Source: an uncultured Pelagibacteraceae bacterium (GTDB lineage Bacteria > Pseudomonadota > Alphaproteobacteria > Pelagibacterales > Pelagibacteraceae). Taken from it: a stretch of 64,000 nt of DNA. The notes below the pieces were generated by a model, which was given only the letters and a program-made list of their open reading frames with translations, was not told where the DNA came from and ran no database searches. Where the stretch lies: the NCBI GenBank assembly GCA_902598735.1, contig CACKCM010000001.1, positions 62,001 to 126,000 of the forward strand. The letters are read 5' to 3'. Made by a program: the position numbers and the translations under genes. Of the stretch, positions 1 to 8,082 are shown one piece after another (within the stretch, counting starts at the first letter, position 1; each line of letters opens with the position of its first letter).

Positions 1-573
1 AAAAACGATGAATCTGGATCAGCAGAAAATGATAAAGTTCAAAATGAAAATGCTGAAAAAGAAAAAGAAAAAAAAGAACTAACAGTTGATGAAAAGCTTA
101 AAGAAACTGAGGAAAAATTATTAAGATCTTTAGCAGAAATTGAAAATCAAAGGCGGAGATTTGAAAAAGAAGTAAAAGATGCCTTTGAGTTTGGTTCGTT
201 TAATTTTGCAAAAGAAAGTTTAGCAATACTAGATAATTTACAAAGAGCTAAAGTTGCAATAAAAAATAATGATGCTTTAAAAAATAATAAAGACCTAGAT
301 AAATTTTTAGAAAATATAAGTATTATCGAAAAAGATTTAGTATCTATTTTTGAAAAAAATAATATCAAAAAAATTGATGCTCAGGGAAAAAAATTTGACC
401 CAAATCTCCATCAGGCAATGACTGAAATAGAGGATAATAACTCTGAAGCGGGGACAATTATTCAAGAAATTCAAGCTGGTTACATGTTGGGCGACAGATT
501 ATTAAGACCGGCTTTAGTGGCTGTAGCGAAGAAAAATAAGCAAAAAGACGAGGAAAAGAGTGAAAAAAAATGA
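1..573 (+). CDS. grpE: GrpE nucleotide exchange factor (5' end cut off)
   Basis: Co-chaperone that releases ADP from DnaK. The frame is open from base 1, so the start lies outside the window; 190 codons are present. The visible N-terminus is Lys/Glu/Asn-rich and predicted coiled coil (GrpE's dimer stalk), followed by the family region around 'AEIENQRRRFEKE' and the C-terminal beta-domain signature 'QAGYMLGDRLLRPALVAV' at about bases 472-525. It ends in a charged KKNKQKDEEKSEKK tail. dnaK follows after 62 bp, then dnaJ, the usual chaperone cluster. Identity is secure from the C-terminal signature plus context; only the missing N-terminus is unknown. Confidence 0.95.
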   Translation, partial: KNDESGSAENDKVQNENAEKEKEKKELTVDEKLKETEEKLLRSLAEIENQRRRFEKEVKDAFEFGSFNFAKESLAILDNLQRAKVAIKNNDALKNNKDLDKFLENISIIEKDLVSIFEKNNIKKIDAQGKKFDPNLHQAMTEIEDNNSEAGTIIQEIQAGYMLGDRLLRPALVAVAKKNKQKDEEKSEKK

Positions 574-581
574 AAATTAAC

Positions 582-609
582 CTTGTAGAAGAAGAAAAAA
601 CACCCATAT
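582..609 (+). promoter_or_regulatory. Candidate sigma32 (RpoH) heat-shock promoter of dnaK
   Basis: In the grpE-dnaK gap, CTTGTAG (582-588) resembles the heat-shock -35 box CTTGAAA. After 13 bp, ACCCATAT (602-609) matches the heat-shock -10 box CCCCATNT at 7 of 8 positions. The predicted transcription start is near 616, giving a leader of about 20 nt that holds the AAAGGA ribosome site at 621-626. This would let dnaK-dnaJ be induced separately from grpE. It is a sequence match only. Confidence 0.6.
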
Positions 610-635
610 AAAAGTTAACTAAAGGATGCAATGTA

Positions 636-2564
636 ATGAGCAAAGTAATTGGAATTGATTTAGGAACCACAAATTCATGTGTAGCTATTATGGATGGCTC
701 ACAGGCTAAAGTATTAGAAAATACAGAGGGGGCTAGAACTACCCCATCAGTTGTAGCTTTTTTAGAAAATGAGGAAAAATTAGTTGGTCAACCTGCTAAA
801 AGACAAGCGGTTACTAATGCGGGTGACACTATATTTGCTGTAAAGAGATTAATTGGTAGAAAATTTGATGGACCCTCAGTACAAAAAGATATTTCAAAAG
901 TTCCCTACAAAATTGTTAAATCAGATAATGGCGATGCCTGGGTTGAAGGTAAAAGTAAAAAGTATTCCCCTGCTCAAATTTCCGCTTTTGTTTTACAAAA
1001 GATGAAAGAAACTGCAGAAAAATATCTTGGCCAAGAAGTTACAAAAGCTGTAATTACTGTACCTGCTTATTTTAATGACTCACAAAGACAAGCAACGAAA
1101 GATGCAGGTAAGATTGCTGGACTTGAAGTTTTAAGAATAATTAATGAACCAACAGCAGCTTCCTTAGCTTATGGTTTGGATAAAAAAGGTGGAAAAAAGA
1201 TTGCTGTATATGATTTAGGTGGTGGAACATTTGATATCTCGATTTTAGAAATTGGTGACGGTGTATTTGAAGTCAAATCAACTAATGGAGATACTTTTTT
1301 AGGTGGCGAGGATTTCGATGATACAATAGTTGAGTATCTTGCATCAGAATTCAAAAAAGACAATGGTATTGATTTAAAAACTGATAAACTTGCTCTTCAA
1401 AGATTAAAAGAGGCAGCAGAAAAAGCAAAAATCGAACTTTCTTCTGCAGCTCAAACTGAGATTAATTTGCCATTTATTACTGCAGATAAATCTGGCCCAA
1501 AACATTTAAATTTAAAATTTACAAGAGCTAAACTAGAAGCTTTAGTTCAAACTTTAGTTGATAGAACTTTGGAGCCTTGTAAAACAGCTTTAAAGGACTC
1601 AGGATTTTCTGCAGCGGAAATAAACGAAGTTGTTCTAGTAGGAGGAATGACCAGAATGCCTAAAATAATTGAAACTGTAAAAACTTTTTTTGGTAAAGAG
1701 CCAAATAAAAGCGTTAATCCAGATGAAGTAGTTGCAATGGGCGCTGCAATTCAAGGTGGTGTCTTGCAAGGGGATGTAAAAGACGTTCTGCTTTTAGATG
1801 TAACTCCTCTTTCTTTAGGAATTGAAACTCTCGGTGGGGTGTCTACAAAATTAATCGAAAAAAATACGACAATACCTACTAAAAAAAGCCAAGTATTTTC
1901 TACAGCTGAGGACAATCAACCAGCAGTTTCTATTAGAGTTCTTCAAGGAGAAAGAGAGATGGCTGCTGATAATAAAATTTTAGGAAACTTTGAATTGGTA
2001 GGGATACCTCCAGCACCAAGAGGAACTCCACAAATCGAGGTTACATTTGATATTGATGCTAATGGAATAGTTAGTGTATCTGCAAAAGACAAAGGAACAG
2101 GTAAAGAACAAAAGATTCAAATCCAAGCTTCTGGCGGTTTATCTGAAGAAGAAATTCAGAAAATGGTTAAAGACGCTGAAGCTAATAAAGAGGCAGATAA
2201 AAAGAAAAGGGAAACTGTTGATGCGAGAAACCAAGCTGACAGTCTTGTTTTTTCAACAGAAAAAAGTTTAAAAGAACATGGTGAAAAAATTTCAGCTGAG
2301 GAAAAAAAAGCAATAGAGAATGGAATTTCTGATCTAAAAAAATCATTAGAAGGATCAGACATCGAAGATATTAAGAAAAAAACACAGAATTTAATTCAAG
2401 TATCTATGAAATTAGGTGAAGCAGTATACAAAAGCCAGCAAAAACCAAATGATAATAATAAAGGTGATGATGGGCCAAAAAATCCTAAATCTAATGAAAA
2501 AGATAATGTTGTCGATGCAGATTTTGAAGACGTAAAAGAAGAAGATAAAGAAAAAAGCGCCTAA
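636..2564 (+). CDS. dnaK: Molecular chaperone DnaK (Hsp70)
   Basis: ATP-driven Hsp70 chaperone in the cytoplasm, working with DnaJ and GrpE. 642 residues is the normal bacterial length. Visible landmarks are the phosphate-1 motif '[16 protein letters not shown]' at the N-terminus, '[15 protein letters not shown]' (phosphate-2), '[12 protein letters not shown]', and the interdomain linker with '[19 protein letters not shown]', followed by substrate-binding and lid domains and a charged C-terminus ending [12 protein letters not shown]. The ATG start has AAAGGA nine bases upstream. grpE lies before and dnaJ 23 bp after, so they are probably co-transcribed, with an extra heat-shock-like promoter just upstream. 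Confidence 0.99.
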   Translation: MSKVIGIDLGTTNSCVAIMDGSQAKVLENTEGARTTPSVVAFLENEEKLVGQPAKRQAVTNAGDTIFAVKRLIGRKFDGPSVQKDISKVPYKIVKSDNGDAWVEGKSKKYSPAQISAFVLQKMKETAEKYLGQEVTKAVITVPAYFNDSQRQATKDAGKIAGLEVLRIINEPTAASLAYGLDKKGGKKIAVYDLGGGTFDISILEIGDGVFEVKSTNGDTFLGGEDFDDTIVEYLASEFKKDNGIDLKTDKLALQRLKEAAEKAKIELSSAAQTEINLPFITADKSGPKHLNLKFTRAKLEALVQTLVDRTLEPCKTALKDSGFSAAEINEVVLVGGMTRMPKIIETVKTFFGKEPNKSVNPDEVVAMGAAIQGGVLQGDVKDVLLLDVTPLSLGIETLGGVSTKLIEKNTTIPTKKSQVFSTAEDNQPAVSIRVLQGEREMAADNKILGNFELVGIPPAPRGTPQIEVTFDIDANGIVSVSAKDKGTGKEQKIQIQASGGLSEEEIQKMVKDAEANKEADKKKRETVDARNQADSLVFSTEKSLKEHGEKISAEEKKAIENGISDLKKSLEGSDIEDIKKKTQNLIQVSMKLGEAVYKSQQKPNDNNKGDDGPKNPKSNEKDNVVDADFEDVKEEDKEKSA

Positions 2565-2587
2565 GTTTAAAAATAAGGAGACGTCCT

Positions 2588-3712
2588 GTGGCTAAAAGAG
2601 ATTGTTATGATGTCTTAGGTGTTCCTAAAGGAGCTTCAAAAGATGATATCAAAAAAGCTTATAGAAAATTAGCATTAAAATACCACCCAGATAAAAATAA
2701 AGGCGATAAAGTTTCTGAGGAAAAGTTTAAAGAAGCAAGTGAAGCCTATCACATACTTTCTGATGAAAAAAGAAAAGCAAACTATGATCAATTTGGTCAT
2801 GCAGCTTTTGAAGGTAGTGGAGGTGGAGGTGGATTTCAAGGCTTTGGTGGTTTTGATAGTTCATCTTTCTCAGATATTTTTGAAGATTTTTTTAGTGACT
2901 TTGGTGGAAGCTCTTCAAGAAGAGCTAGTAACAGAGGAAATGATTTAAGATATGATGTTAGTATAAACTTGGAAGAAGCTTATAAAGGCACTGAAAAAAA
3001 TGTAAGATATACAACTTACAAATCATGTAAATCATGTTCAGGAAGCGGTGCAGCAAAAGGCTCTAAACCGTTAAGATGTGATTATTGTTCTGGAAGAGGT
3101 AAAGTAAGAACAAATCAAGGATTCTTTACAGTTCAACAAACGTGTCCACAATGTAGCGGTTATGGAGAAATGATTGGAACTCCTTGCAACAGTTGCAGTG
3201 GCAACGGCAAAACTCAATCAAACGAAAACGTTACTGTCAAAATTCCAAAAGGGGTTGACGATGGCACAAGAATAAGATTGTCAGGCAAAGGTGAGGCAGG
3301 TTCAAAAGGAGGTTCTAGTGGAGATTTATACTTATTTATATCTATTGATAATCATAATATTTTTAAAAGATCAGATGAAAATTTATATTATGAATTGCCA
3401 ATTTCATTTTCAGATGCAGCATTAGGGTCTTCAGTAGAGGTTCCGTCTATTGACGGGGGAAAATCTAAAATTAAAATACCTTCTGGTACACAACATGGAA
3501 AACAGTTTAGATTGAAAGGTAAAGGAATGCCTGTTCTTAGAAGGAACGTATATGGAGATCTTTATATAAGAGTTGTAACCCAAGTACCAACATCACTGTC
3601 GAAAAGACAAAAGGAAATATTAGAAGAGTTTAATAAGATCGAAAATGATAAACCAGATCCAGTTATTAAGAGCTTTTTTGAAAAAGCTAAAAAATTCTGG
3701 AAAAAAACCTAA
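2588..3712 (+). CDS. dnaJ: Chaperone DnaJ (Hsp40)
   Basis: J-domain co-chaperone that stimulates DnaK ATPase activity and delivers substrates. 374 residues, full length. Domain order: J domain with HPD at residues 33-35; Gly/Phe-rich linker (about 75-115); a zinc-binding region with four CxxCxGxG repeats ([32 protein letters not shown], about residues 147-210); then the C-terminal substrate-binding domains. The start is GTG, chosen because AAGGAG sits 8-13 bases upstream and the protein then begins [11 protein letters not shown], standard for DnaJ. It lies directly downstream of dnaK. Confidence 0.99.
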   Translation: MAKRDCYDVLGVPKGASKDDIKKAYRKLALKYHPDKNKGDKVSEEKFKEASEAYHILSDEKRKANYDQFGHAAFEGSGGGGGFQGFGGFDSSSFSDIFEDFFSDFGGSSSRRASNRGNDLRYDVSINLEEAYKGTEKNVRYTTYKSCKSCSGSGAAKGSKPLRCDYCSGRGKVRTNQGFFTVQQTCPQCSGYGEMIGTPCNSCSGNGKTQSNENVTVKIPKGVDDGTRIRLSGKGEAGSKGGSSGDLYLFISIDNHNIFKRSDENLYYELPISFSDAALGSSVEVPSIDGGKSKIKIPSGTQHGKQFRLKGKGMPVLRRNVYGDLYIRVVTQVPTSLSKRQKEILEEFNKIENDKPDPVIKSFFEKAKKFWKKT

Positions 3713-3717
3713 TTTAA

Positions 3718-3885
3718 ATGGAGACTGATCAAATCATGTCTGCAATATTTCTTATTGCAGTTCTTGCACTAATCTTACCTGGTTTTTTATCCACGAATAA
3801 TAAGTTAAAGCAATTTTTAAGTAATTTATCTATCTGGACTATAATTGTGCTAGTGATTATTGTAGTTATTTATTTAATTAGATAA
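3718..3885 (+). CDS. Small two-helix membrane protein, function unknown
   Basis: A 55-codon frame fills the dnaJ-dapB gap exactly: ATG six bases after the dnaJ stop, and its TAA shares its last A with the dapB ATG. The product has two strongly hydrophobic stretches (about residues 8-22, 'SAIFLIAVLALILPG', and 38-54, 'TIIVLVIIVVIYLI') separated by a polar, basic loop (STNNKLKQF). That is the composition of a small inner-membrane hairpin. The tight fit between two core genes and the 1-base stop/start overlap argue for a real, translationally coupled gene. I do not recognise the family. A second ATG at codon 7 is an alternative start. Confidence 0.65.
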   Translation: METDQIMSAIFLIAVLALILPGFLSTNNKLKQFLSNLSIWTIIVLVIIVVIYLIR

Positions 3886-4661
3886 TGAAAAAAATTAATT
3901 TGGCTATAACAGGGTGCATGGGTAGAATGGGTCAACAGCTCATTAAATCTGCAAATAAGGATAAAGCTTTTAAAATAATATCTTTGACAGAAAGCAGAAA
4001 AATAAACAAAAAAGTATTAGGAATTAGTCCAGAAATTAATTCAATTAATGCATTTAAAAAAGCCAACGTAATCATAGATTTTACCGTTCCTAAGTGCACA
4101 TTGGAGATGCTTAAAATTGCTATTAAATTAAAAAAGAAAGTTGTAATTGGAACAACAGGATTTACGAAAAGAGAGGAAAAATTAATTAAGAGGTTTTCTA
4201 ATAAAATTCCAATATTGAAAGCTGGAAATATGAGTCTAGGTGTAAATCTGTTAATGTATTTAACAGAAATTACTTCAAGATCACTCGGTAAAATATTTTT
4301 AAGTAAAGTTTACGAAGTTCATCACAAACACAAAAAAGATTATCCGTCTGGAACAGCTTTAATGCTTGGTAAAGGAATAGCGGTTGGAAAAAATAAAGAA
4401 TTTCATAGTTTAGTTGGTAAAAAATATTTAAATAAAAAATCTTTTCCCTACGGAAATAAGGTCAATTTTAATTCAATAAGAAAGGGAGATATAATTGGGA
4501 AACATGAAGTATCTTTTTCTAGCGGTAAAGAAATAGTAAAATTAAATCATGAATCTTTTGATAGAGCGCTTTACTCTGAAGGAGCTTTAACTGCTGCAAA
4601 ATGGTTATCTAATAAAAAATCTGGTTTATACTCCATGAGAGATCTTTTAAACTTTAAGTGA
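3885..4661 (+). CDS. dapB: 4-hydroxy-tetrahydrodipicolinate reductase
   Basis: NAD(P)H-dependent step of diaminopimelate/lysine synthesis. 258 residues, typical length. The N-terminal Rossmann motif 'GCMGRMGQ' (residues 10-17) binds the nucleotide. 'GTTGFT' and the catalytic segment 'EVHHKHKKDYPSGTA' (E-x-H-H-x-x-K-x-D-x-P-S-G-T-A) are clear family signatures. The start ATG overlaps the stop of the upstream 55-residue gene by one base, and its stop overlaps the nth start by 4 bases, so these are probably one transcript with dnaJ. Confidence 0.97.
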   Translation: MKKINLAITGCMGRMGQQLIKSANKDKAFKIISLTESRKINKKVLGISPEINSINAFKKANVIIDFTVPKCTLEMLKIAIKLKKKVVIGTTGFTKREEKLIKRFSNKIPILKAGNMSLGVNLLMYLTEITSRSLGKIFLSKVYEVHHKHKKDYPSGTALMLGKGIAVGKNKEFHSLVGKKYLNKKSFPYGNKVNFNSIRKGDIIGKHEVSFSSGKEIVKLNHESFDRALYSEGALTAAKWLSNKKSGLYSMRDLLNFK

Positions 4662-5311
4662 ATAATAGGGAAAAATCAAAGATCATAATTAGGATTTTAA
4701 ATAAAACTTATCCTAAAGTTCCTATACCTTTAAATTATAAAAATACTTTTACTCTTCTAGTATCAGTGTTGCTTTCAGCACAATGTACTGATGTGAATGT
4801 CAATAATGTAACTAAAAGTATCTATCCAAGATATAACAAGCCTAAGCACTTTGTAAAATTAGGCAGAAAAAAAATTGAAAAATTGATAAAAAGAATTGGA
4901 ATTTTTAGAATTAAAGCAAAGAGTATTTTTTATTTATCAAAAACATTAATTGAAAAATACAAAGGAAAAGTGCCAAATACTTATGAGGAACTAGAACAAT
5001 TACCGGGTGTTGGTCATAAAACTGCTAGTGTAGTTATGTCACAAGGTTTTGGTTATCCTGCTTTTCCTGTAGATACTCATATACATAGATTAGCCCAGAG
5101 ATGGGGCCTCACAAACGGAAAAAATGTTTTACAAACCGAAGAGGATTTAAAAAAAATTTTTCCTAAGAAATTTTGGAATAGGCTACACCTACAAATCATT
5201 TGGTATGGAAGAGAGTATTGTAAAGCAAGAGACTGTTATGGAATTACTTGTAAAATTTGCAAAAGCTGTTATCCAAATAGAAAAAAGCCGATAAAAACCA
5301 AAAAAGCATGA
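4658..5311 (+). CDS. nth: Endonuclease III (DNA glycosylase/AP lyase)
   Basis: Base-excision repair enzyme for oxidised pyrimidines. 217 residues. The helix-hairpin-helix 'LPGVGHKTASVV' carries the expected catalytic lysine (K121), and 'FPVDTHIHR' carries the catalytic aspartate (D139). The C-terminus is cysteine-rich (C188, C193, C198, C201, C204) but the spacing does not fit the textbook C-x6-C-x2-C-x5-C iron-sulfur loop, so cluster ligation may follow a variant pattern. The 5' end overlaps dapB by 4 bases. The start codon is GTG at 4658, in a GTGA overlap. Confidence 0.95.
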   Translation: MNNREKSKIIIRILNKTYPKVPIPLNYKNTFTLLVSVLLSAQCTDVNVNNVTKSIYPRYNKPKHFVKLGRKKIEKLIKRIGIFRIKAKSIFYLSKTLIEKYKGKVPNTYEELEQLPGVGHKTASVVMSQGFGYPAFPVDTHIHRLAQRWGLTNGKNVLQTEEDLKKIFPKKFWNRLHLQIIWYGREYCKARDCYGITCKICKSCYPNRKKPIKTKKA

Positions 5312-5318
5312 TCTATTA

Positions 5319-6248
5319 ATGAAAATTCTGGGAATAGGAAACGCTATCGTAGATGTCCTTTGTAAAGTGGAGGATAGTTTTATTAAAAATAATTCTTTAA
5401 CAAAAAGTACAATGAAATTAGTTGATGAAAAAGAATTCAGTTCATTATTATCAAGTGTTAAGATTTCAGAAACAGTAGCTGGTGGTTCAGTAGCAAATTC
5501 AATTGTCGGGTTATCTCAATTAGGAAATAACGTGGGTTTTATCGGGAAGGTTAGTGATGATGAACTAGGCATCAAATACGAAGAAGGTTTAAAAAAGGAA
5601 AAAGTCAAATACTTTTATTCAAAGAAGAAGGAAAAGATACCGACTGGGACATGTTTAATTTTAATAACTCCAGACTCTGAAAGAACCATGGTAACTTTTT
5701 TAGGCACTGCAGGAAAAATTAATGAGGATGATATCGATGAGAATGCAATAAAAAAAAGTGAAATTTTATTTTTAGAAGGATATTTATGGGATGAAGGTGA
5801 GCCAAAAAAAGCTTTTGATAAAGCAATTAATTTCGCTAATAAAGTAGCTATGTCCTTATCAGATTTGTTTTGTGTTGAAAGACACAAAGCTAATTTCTTA
5901 GATTTAGTAAAAAATAAACTTGATATAACTTTTGCAAACGAACAAGAGATAATGTCTTTAATAAATACTTCTAACTTTAATGATGTAATTGAATTTTCAA
6001 AAAAAATTAAAAAATTGATTATTATCACACGGGGAGATAAAGGAGCATTGGCTATAAACAGTGATGAAGTTGTTGAATGCCCAGCAAATCAAAATCTTAA
6101 AATTATTGATCTAACAGGTGCTGGTGACTTGTTTGCAGGAGGATTTCTTCATGGTTTTATAAATGGAAAAACTATTAAAGAAAGTTTAATCAAAGGAACA
6201 GAAATGTCCTCAAAAATAATTCAGATAATTGGTGCTAGAATAAAATAA
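5319..6248 (+). CDS. PfkB-family carbohydrate/nucleoside kinase (adenosine-kinase-like)
   Basis: Ribokinase-superfamily kinase of 309 residues. N-terminal 'GNAIVDVLCKVED' and 'VAGGSVANSIVGLSQLG' form the substrate-side PfkB signature. C-terminal 'DLTGAGDLFAGGFLHG' is the second PfkB signature, with D270 as the catalytic base and an anion hole. Alphaproteobacterial proteins with this N-terminus are usually annotated adenosine kinase, but the sugar or nucleoside substrate cannot be fixed from sequence. It is 7 bp after nth and likely the last gene of the dnaJ-dapB-nth run. It converges with the ArfA-like gene with a single base between the stops. Confidence 0.88.
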   Translation: MKILGIGNAIVDVLCKVEDSFIKNNSLTKSTMKLVDEKEFSSLLSSVKISETVAGGSVANSIVGLSQLGNNVGFIGKVSDDELGIKYEEGLKKEKVKYFYSKKKEKIPTGTCLILITPDSERTMVTFLGTAGKINEDDIDENAIKKSEILFLEGYLWDEGEPKKAFDKAINFANKVAMSLSDLFCVERHKANFLDLVKNKLDITFANEQEIMSLINTSNFNDVIEFSKKIKKLIIITRGDKGALAINSDEVVECPANQNLKIIDLTGAGDLFAGGFLHGFINGKTIKESLIKGTEMSSKIIQIIGARIK

Positions 6249-6249
6249 T

Positions 6250-6357
6250 TTATTTTTTTCTTCTTTTAAAACTTCCTTTGCCTTTTTTTGGCTTAACAAT
6301 TCTTTTCCTATATTTATTTGTAAAAAGATCTATTGCTATCTTGTTTCTTTTTTTCAC
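6250..6357 (-). CDS. arfA: ArfA-like alternative ribosome-rescue factor (35 residues)
   Basis: On the minus strand, GTG at 6357-6355 opens a 35-codon frame ending TAA at 6250. The peptide ends 'YRKRIVKPKKGKGSFKRRKK'. This matches the functional core of E. coli ArfA ([23 protein letters not shown]): an R-x-R, then K-x-KKGKGS followed by an aromatic residue and basic residues. ArfA recruits RF2 to ribosomes stalled on non-stop mRNA. The GTG overlaps the TGA of the upstream regulator (GTGA), so it is translationally coupled in one operon. It lacks the hydrophobic C-terminal tail of full E. coli ArfA, matching the truncated active form. No RNase III-type hairpin is visible inside the frame. Confidence 0.8.
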   Translation of the reverse strand: MKKRNKIAIDLFTNKYRKRIVKPKKGKGSFKRRKK

Positions 6358-6959
6358 AAATAATATCCCTTTTTATTATTGAGTATAAATTTCTCGTCCA
6401 AGAATTTATCTGATATTTTTTTTCTCAATCTATAGATATGTGTTTCAACGGTATGAGTATCTGTATTAGATGAATAATTCCAAACAGATGCTAAAATATA
6501 ATCTTTTGAAATTGGAGTTTTACTTTCTAGGAATAATTCAAGAAGTTGAACTTCTTTTTCAGTTAAAATAATAAAATTATTTAATTTAGATAACCTTTTC
6601 TCGTTTTTATTTAATAAATAACTCTTAATCTGAATTGAAGAATTTTTATTGAATTTTTTTTTAGCAACTGTGCTCTCTACAATAGCGTTAATTTCTTTTA
6701 AAGTGGTAGGCAGTGATAAATTAGCATCGTATAGATTTTTTAAGTCTCTTTTTTTTCCTAAACATATTTTTATACCCTCACTGCTATCAATATACGCTTT
6801 TTGTTTCTTATTTGACAAAACATCAGTATGAAACAATATAATGCTCGGTTTTTCATTATTATGATCTAAAAAAGGATTAAACTTTAAAAATATTTTTAAT
6901 TCATTTAAAGTTGAAATAAATGAAGTGGGGCCTAAAATTTGAACATTTAAGTTATGCAT
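6354..6959 (-). CDS. Orphan OmpR-type winged-helix regulator with degenerate receiver domain
   Basis: 201 residues. The C-terminal part (from about 125) is an OmpR/PhoB winged helix: 'LTEKEVQLLELFLESK', then 'DTHTVETHIYRLRKKI' (recognition helix) and the terminal wing 'NNKKGYYL'. The N-terminal 110 residues have the length of a receiver, but I cannot find the acidic pair, the phospho-acceptor Asp ('IILFHTDVL' sits there) or the KP pair ('LSLP'). It is probably not phosphorylated. No sensor kinase is adjacent. The start ATG interlocks with that of the divergent L,D-transpeptidase in ATGCAT; the ArfA-like gene follows with a 4-base overlap. Confidence 0.85.
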   Translation of the reverse strand: MHNLNVQILGPTSFISTLNELKIFLKFNPFLDHNNEKPSIILFHTDVLSNKKQKAYIDSSEGIKICLGKKRDLKNLYDANLSLPTTLKEINAIVESTVAKKKFNKNSSIQIKSYLLNKNEKRLSKLNNFIILTEKEVQLLELFLESKTPISKDYILASVWNYSSNTDTHTVETHIYRLRKKISDKFLDEKFILNNKKGYYL

Positions 6960-7454
6960 ATTTTAATTAATAAAAAATATCTAATTTATAAAGACTATAA
7001 AGCAAAATGTGCAATAGGTAAAAGGGGAATTGGTTATAAAAAAAAAGAGGGCGATTTAATAACTCCAATCGGATTATTTAAAATCAAGTATATTTTATAT
7101 AGAAAAGATAGAATAAAAAAACTTAAAACAAAGTTAAAAAAAATTATTATTAATAAAAAAATGGGTTGGTGTAATGATCCATATTCAAAACATTATAATA
7201 AACTTATTAAGTTGCCATCAAATTATAGTCATGAGAAAATTTATAGGAAAGATAATATCTACGATATAATATTAGTTTTAAACTACAATATGAGTCCTAT
7301 AATCAAAAATAAAGGTAGTGCAATTTTTATTCATATCGCAAGAAGAAACTTAAAAAAAACAGAAGGATGTATTGCTTTAAAAAAATTGCATCTTTTAAAA
7401 GTTATTAATAAATTGAAAAATAATACACAAGTTAAGATCTTGAACCAAAAATAG
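6954..7454 (+). CDS. L,D-transpeptidase (YkuD) family protein
   Basis: 166 residues. The C-terminal half has the YkuD catalytic pattern: 'GSAIFIHIARRNLKKTEGCI', with a conserved His, the Gly-Cys nucleophile motif and the following 'IALKK'. The N-terminal 'GKRGIGYKKKEGDLITPIGLF' corresponds to the conserved K-x-E-GD-x-x-TP-x-G segment. Such enzymes make or edit 3-3 peptidoglycan cross-links or attach proteins. No signal peptide is evident, unusual for a periplasmic enzyme but common in this short subfamily. The start abuts the divergent regulator in ATGCAT; the 3' end overlaps yggS by 23 bp, convergently. Confidence 0.85.
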   Translation: MHILINKKYLIYKDYKAKCAIGKRGIGYKKKEGDLITPIGLFKIKYILYRKDRIKKLKTKLKKIIINKKMGWCNDPYSKHYNKLIKLPSNYSHEKIYRKDNIYDIILVLNYNMSPIIKNKGSAIFIHIARRNLKKTEGCIALKKLHLLKVINKLKNNTQVKILNQK

Positions 7455-8082
7455 AACTACCAATTCTAATAAATGTAGATCCATTTTTTATAGCTTCAAC
7501 ATAATCTGCAGACATACCCATGCTCATATTTTCTAGGGATAAAGATTTATTTAATTCATTTAGAAGTTTAAAATATTTTTCAGCATTTTGATCCACGGGC
7601 GGTATTATCATTAAACCTATAATCTTAAGATTAATTTCATTAACACAATAATTATAAAACTCATCTAATTGATGAATAGGAATGCCAGATTTTTGAATTT
7701 CGTTACCGATATTTACCTGAATAAAATATTCCAACTTTTTATTTAAATTTATTTGATATTTAGCAAGAGCATCTGCTAATTTTTGATTATCAAGTGAATG
7801 GATATAATCAAAAAGTTTTACAGCGTCTTTAGCTTTATTGCTCTGTAATTTGCCAATCATATGTAATTTTAAATAACTATTATTTTTTTTAAATTCTGTC
7901 CATTTTGCTGAGGCTTCTTGAACTTTATTTTCACCAAAATGCAAATGACCATAATCTATTAGCGGTTTTATATAATCAAAATCAAAAGTTTTACTTACAG
8001 CTATAATATTAACCAATTTATCTGGTTTTAAGGAATCAATTTTAAATTTTATTTTTTCAAATCTATCTATTATTGTACTCAT
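7432..8082 (-). CDS. YggS/PLPBP family pyridoxal-phosphate homeostasis protein
   Basis: Cytoplasmic PLP-binding protein with an alanine-racemase-like barrel fold; it buffers PLP and has no proven enzymatic reaction. 216 residues, family length. 'IIAVSKTF' places the Schiff-base lysine at K31. 'HFGENKVQEA' (residues around 48-57), 'HMIGKLQSNKAK' and 'LMIIPP' are further signatures, and 'MGMSADYVEAIKNGSTFIRIGSSIFG' (read in two parts) forms the phosphate-binding end. The start ATG immediately abuts the ATG of the divergent ThiE-like gene, with no intergenic base between them. Confidence 0.95.
   Translation of the reverse strand: MSTIIDRFEKIKFKIDSLKPDKLVNIIAVSKTFDFDYIKPLIDYGHLHFGENKVQEASAKWTEFKKNNSYLKLHMIGKLQSNKAKDAVKLFDYIHSLDNQKLADALAKYQINLNKKLEYFIQVNIGNEIQKSGIPIHQLDEFYNYCVNEINLKIIGLMIIPPVDQNAEKYFKLLNELNKSLSLENMSMGMSADYVEAIKNGSTFIRIGSSIFGSRS

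Noticed and set aside
1169-1363. Antisense frame within dnaK
   Set aside because: Shadow of the DnaK phosphate-loop region; no start signal or family resemblance.
5615-6028. 137-codon antisense frame in the PfkB kinase gene
   Set aside because: Shadow frame opposite a well-conserved gene; composition is typical of antisense AT-rich DNA and no motif is present.
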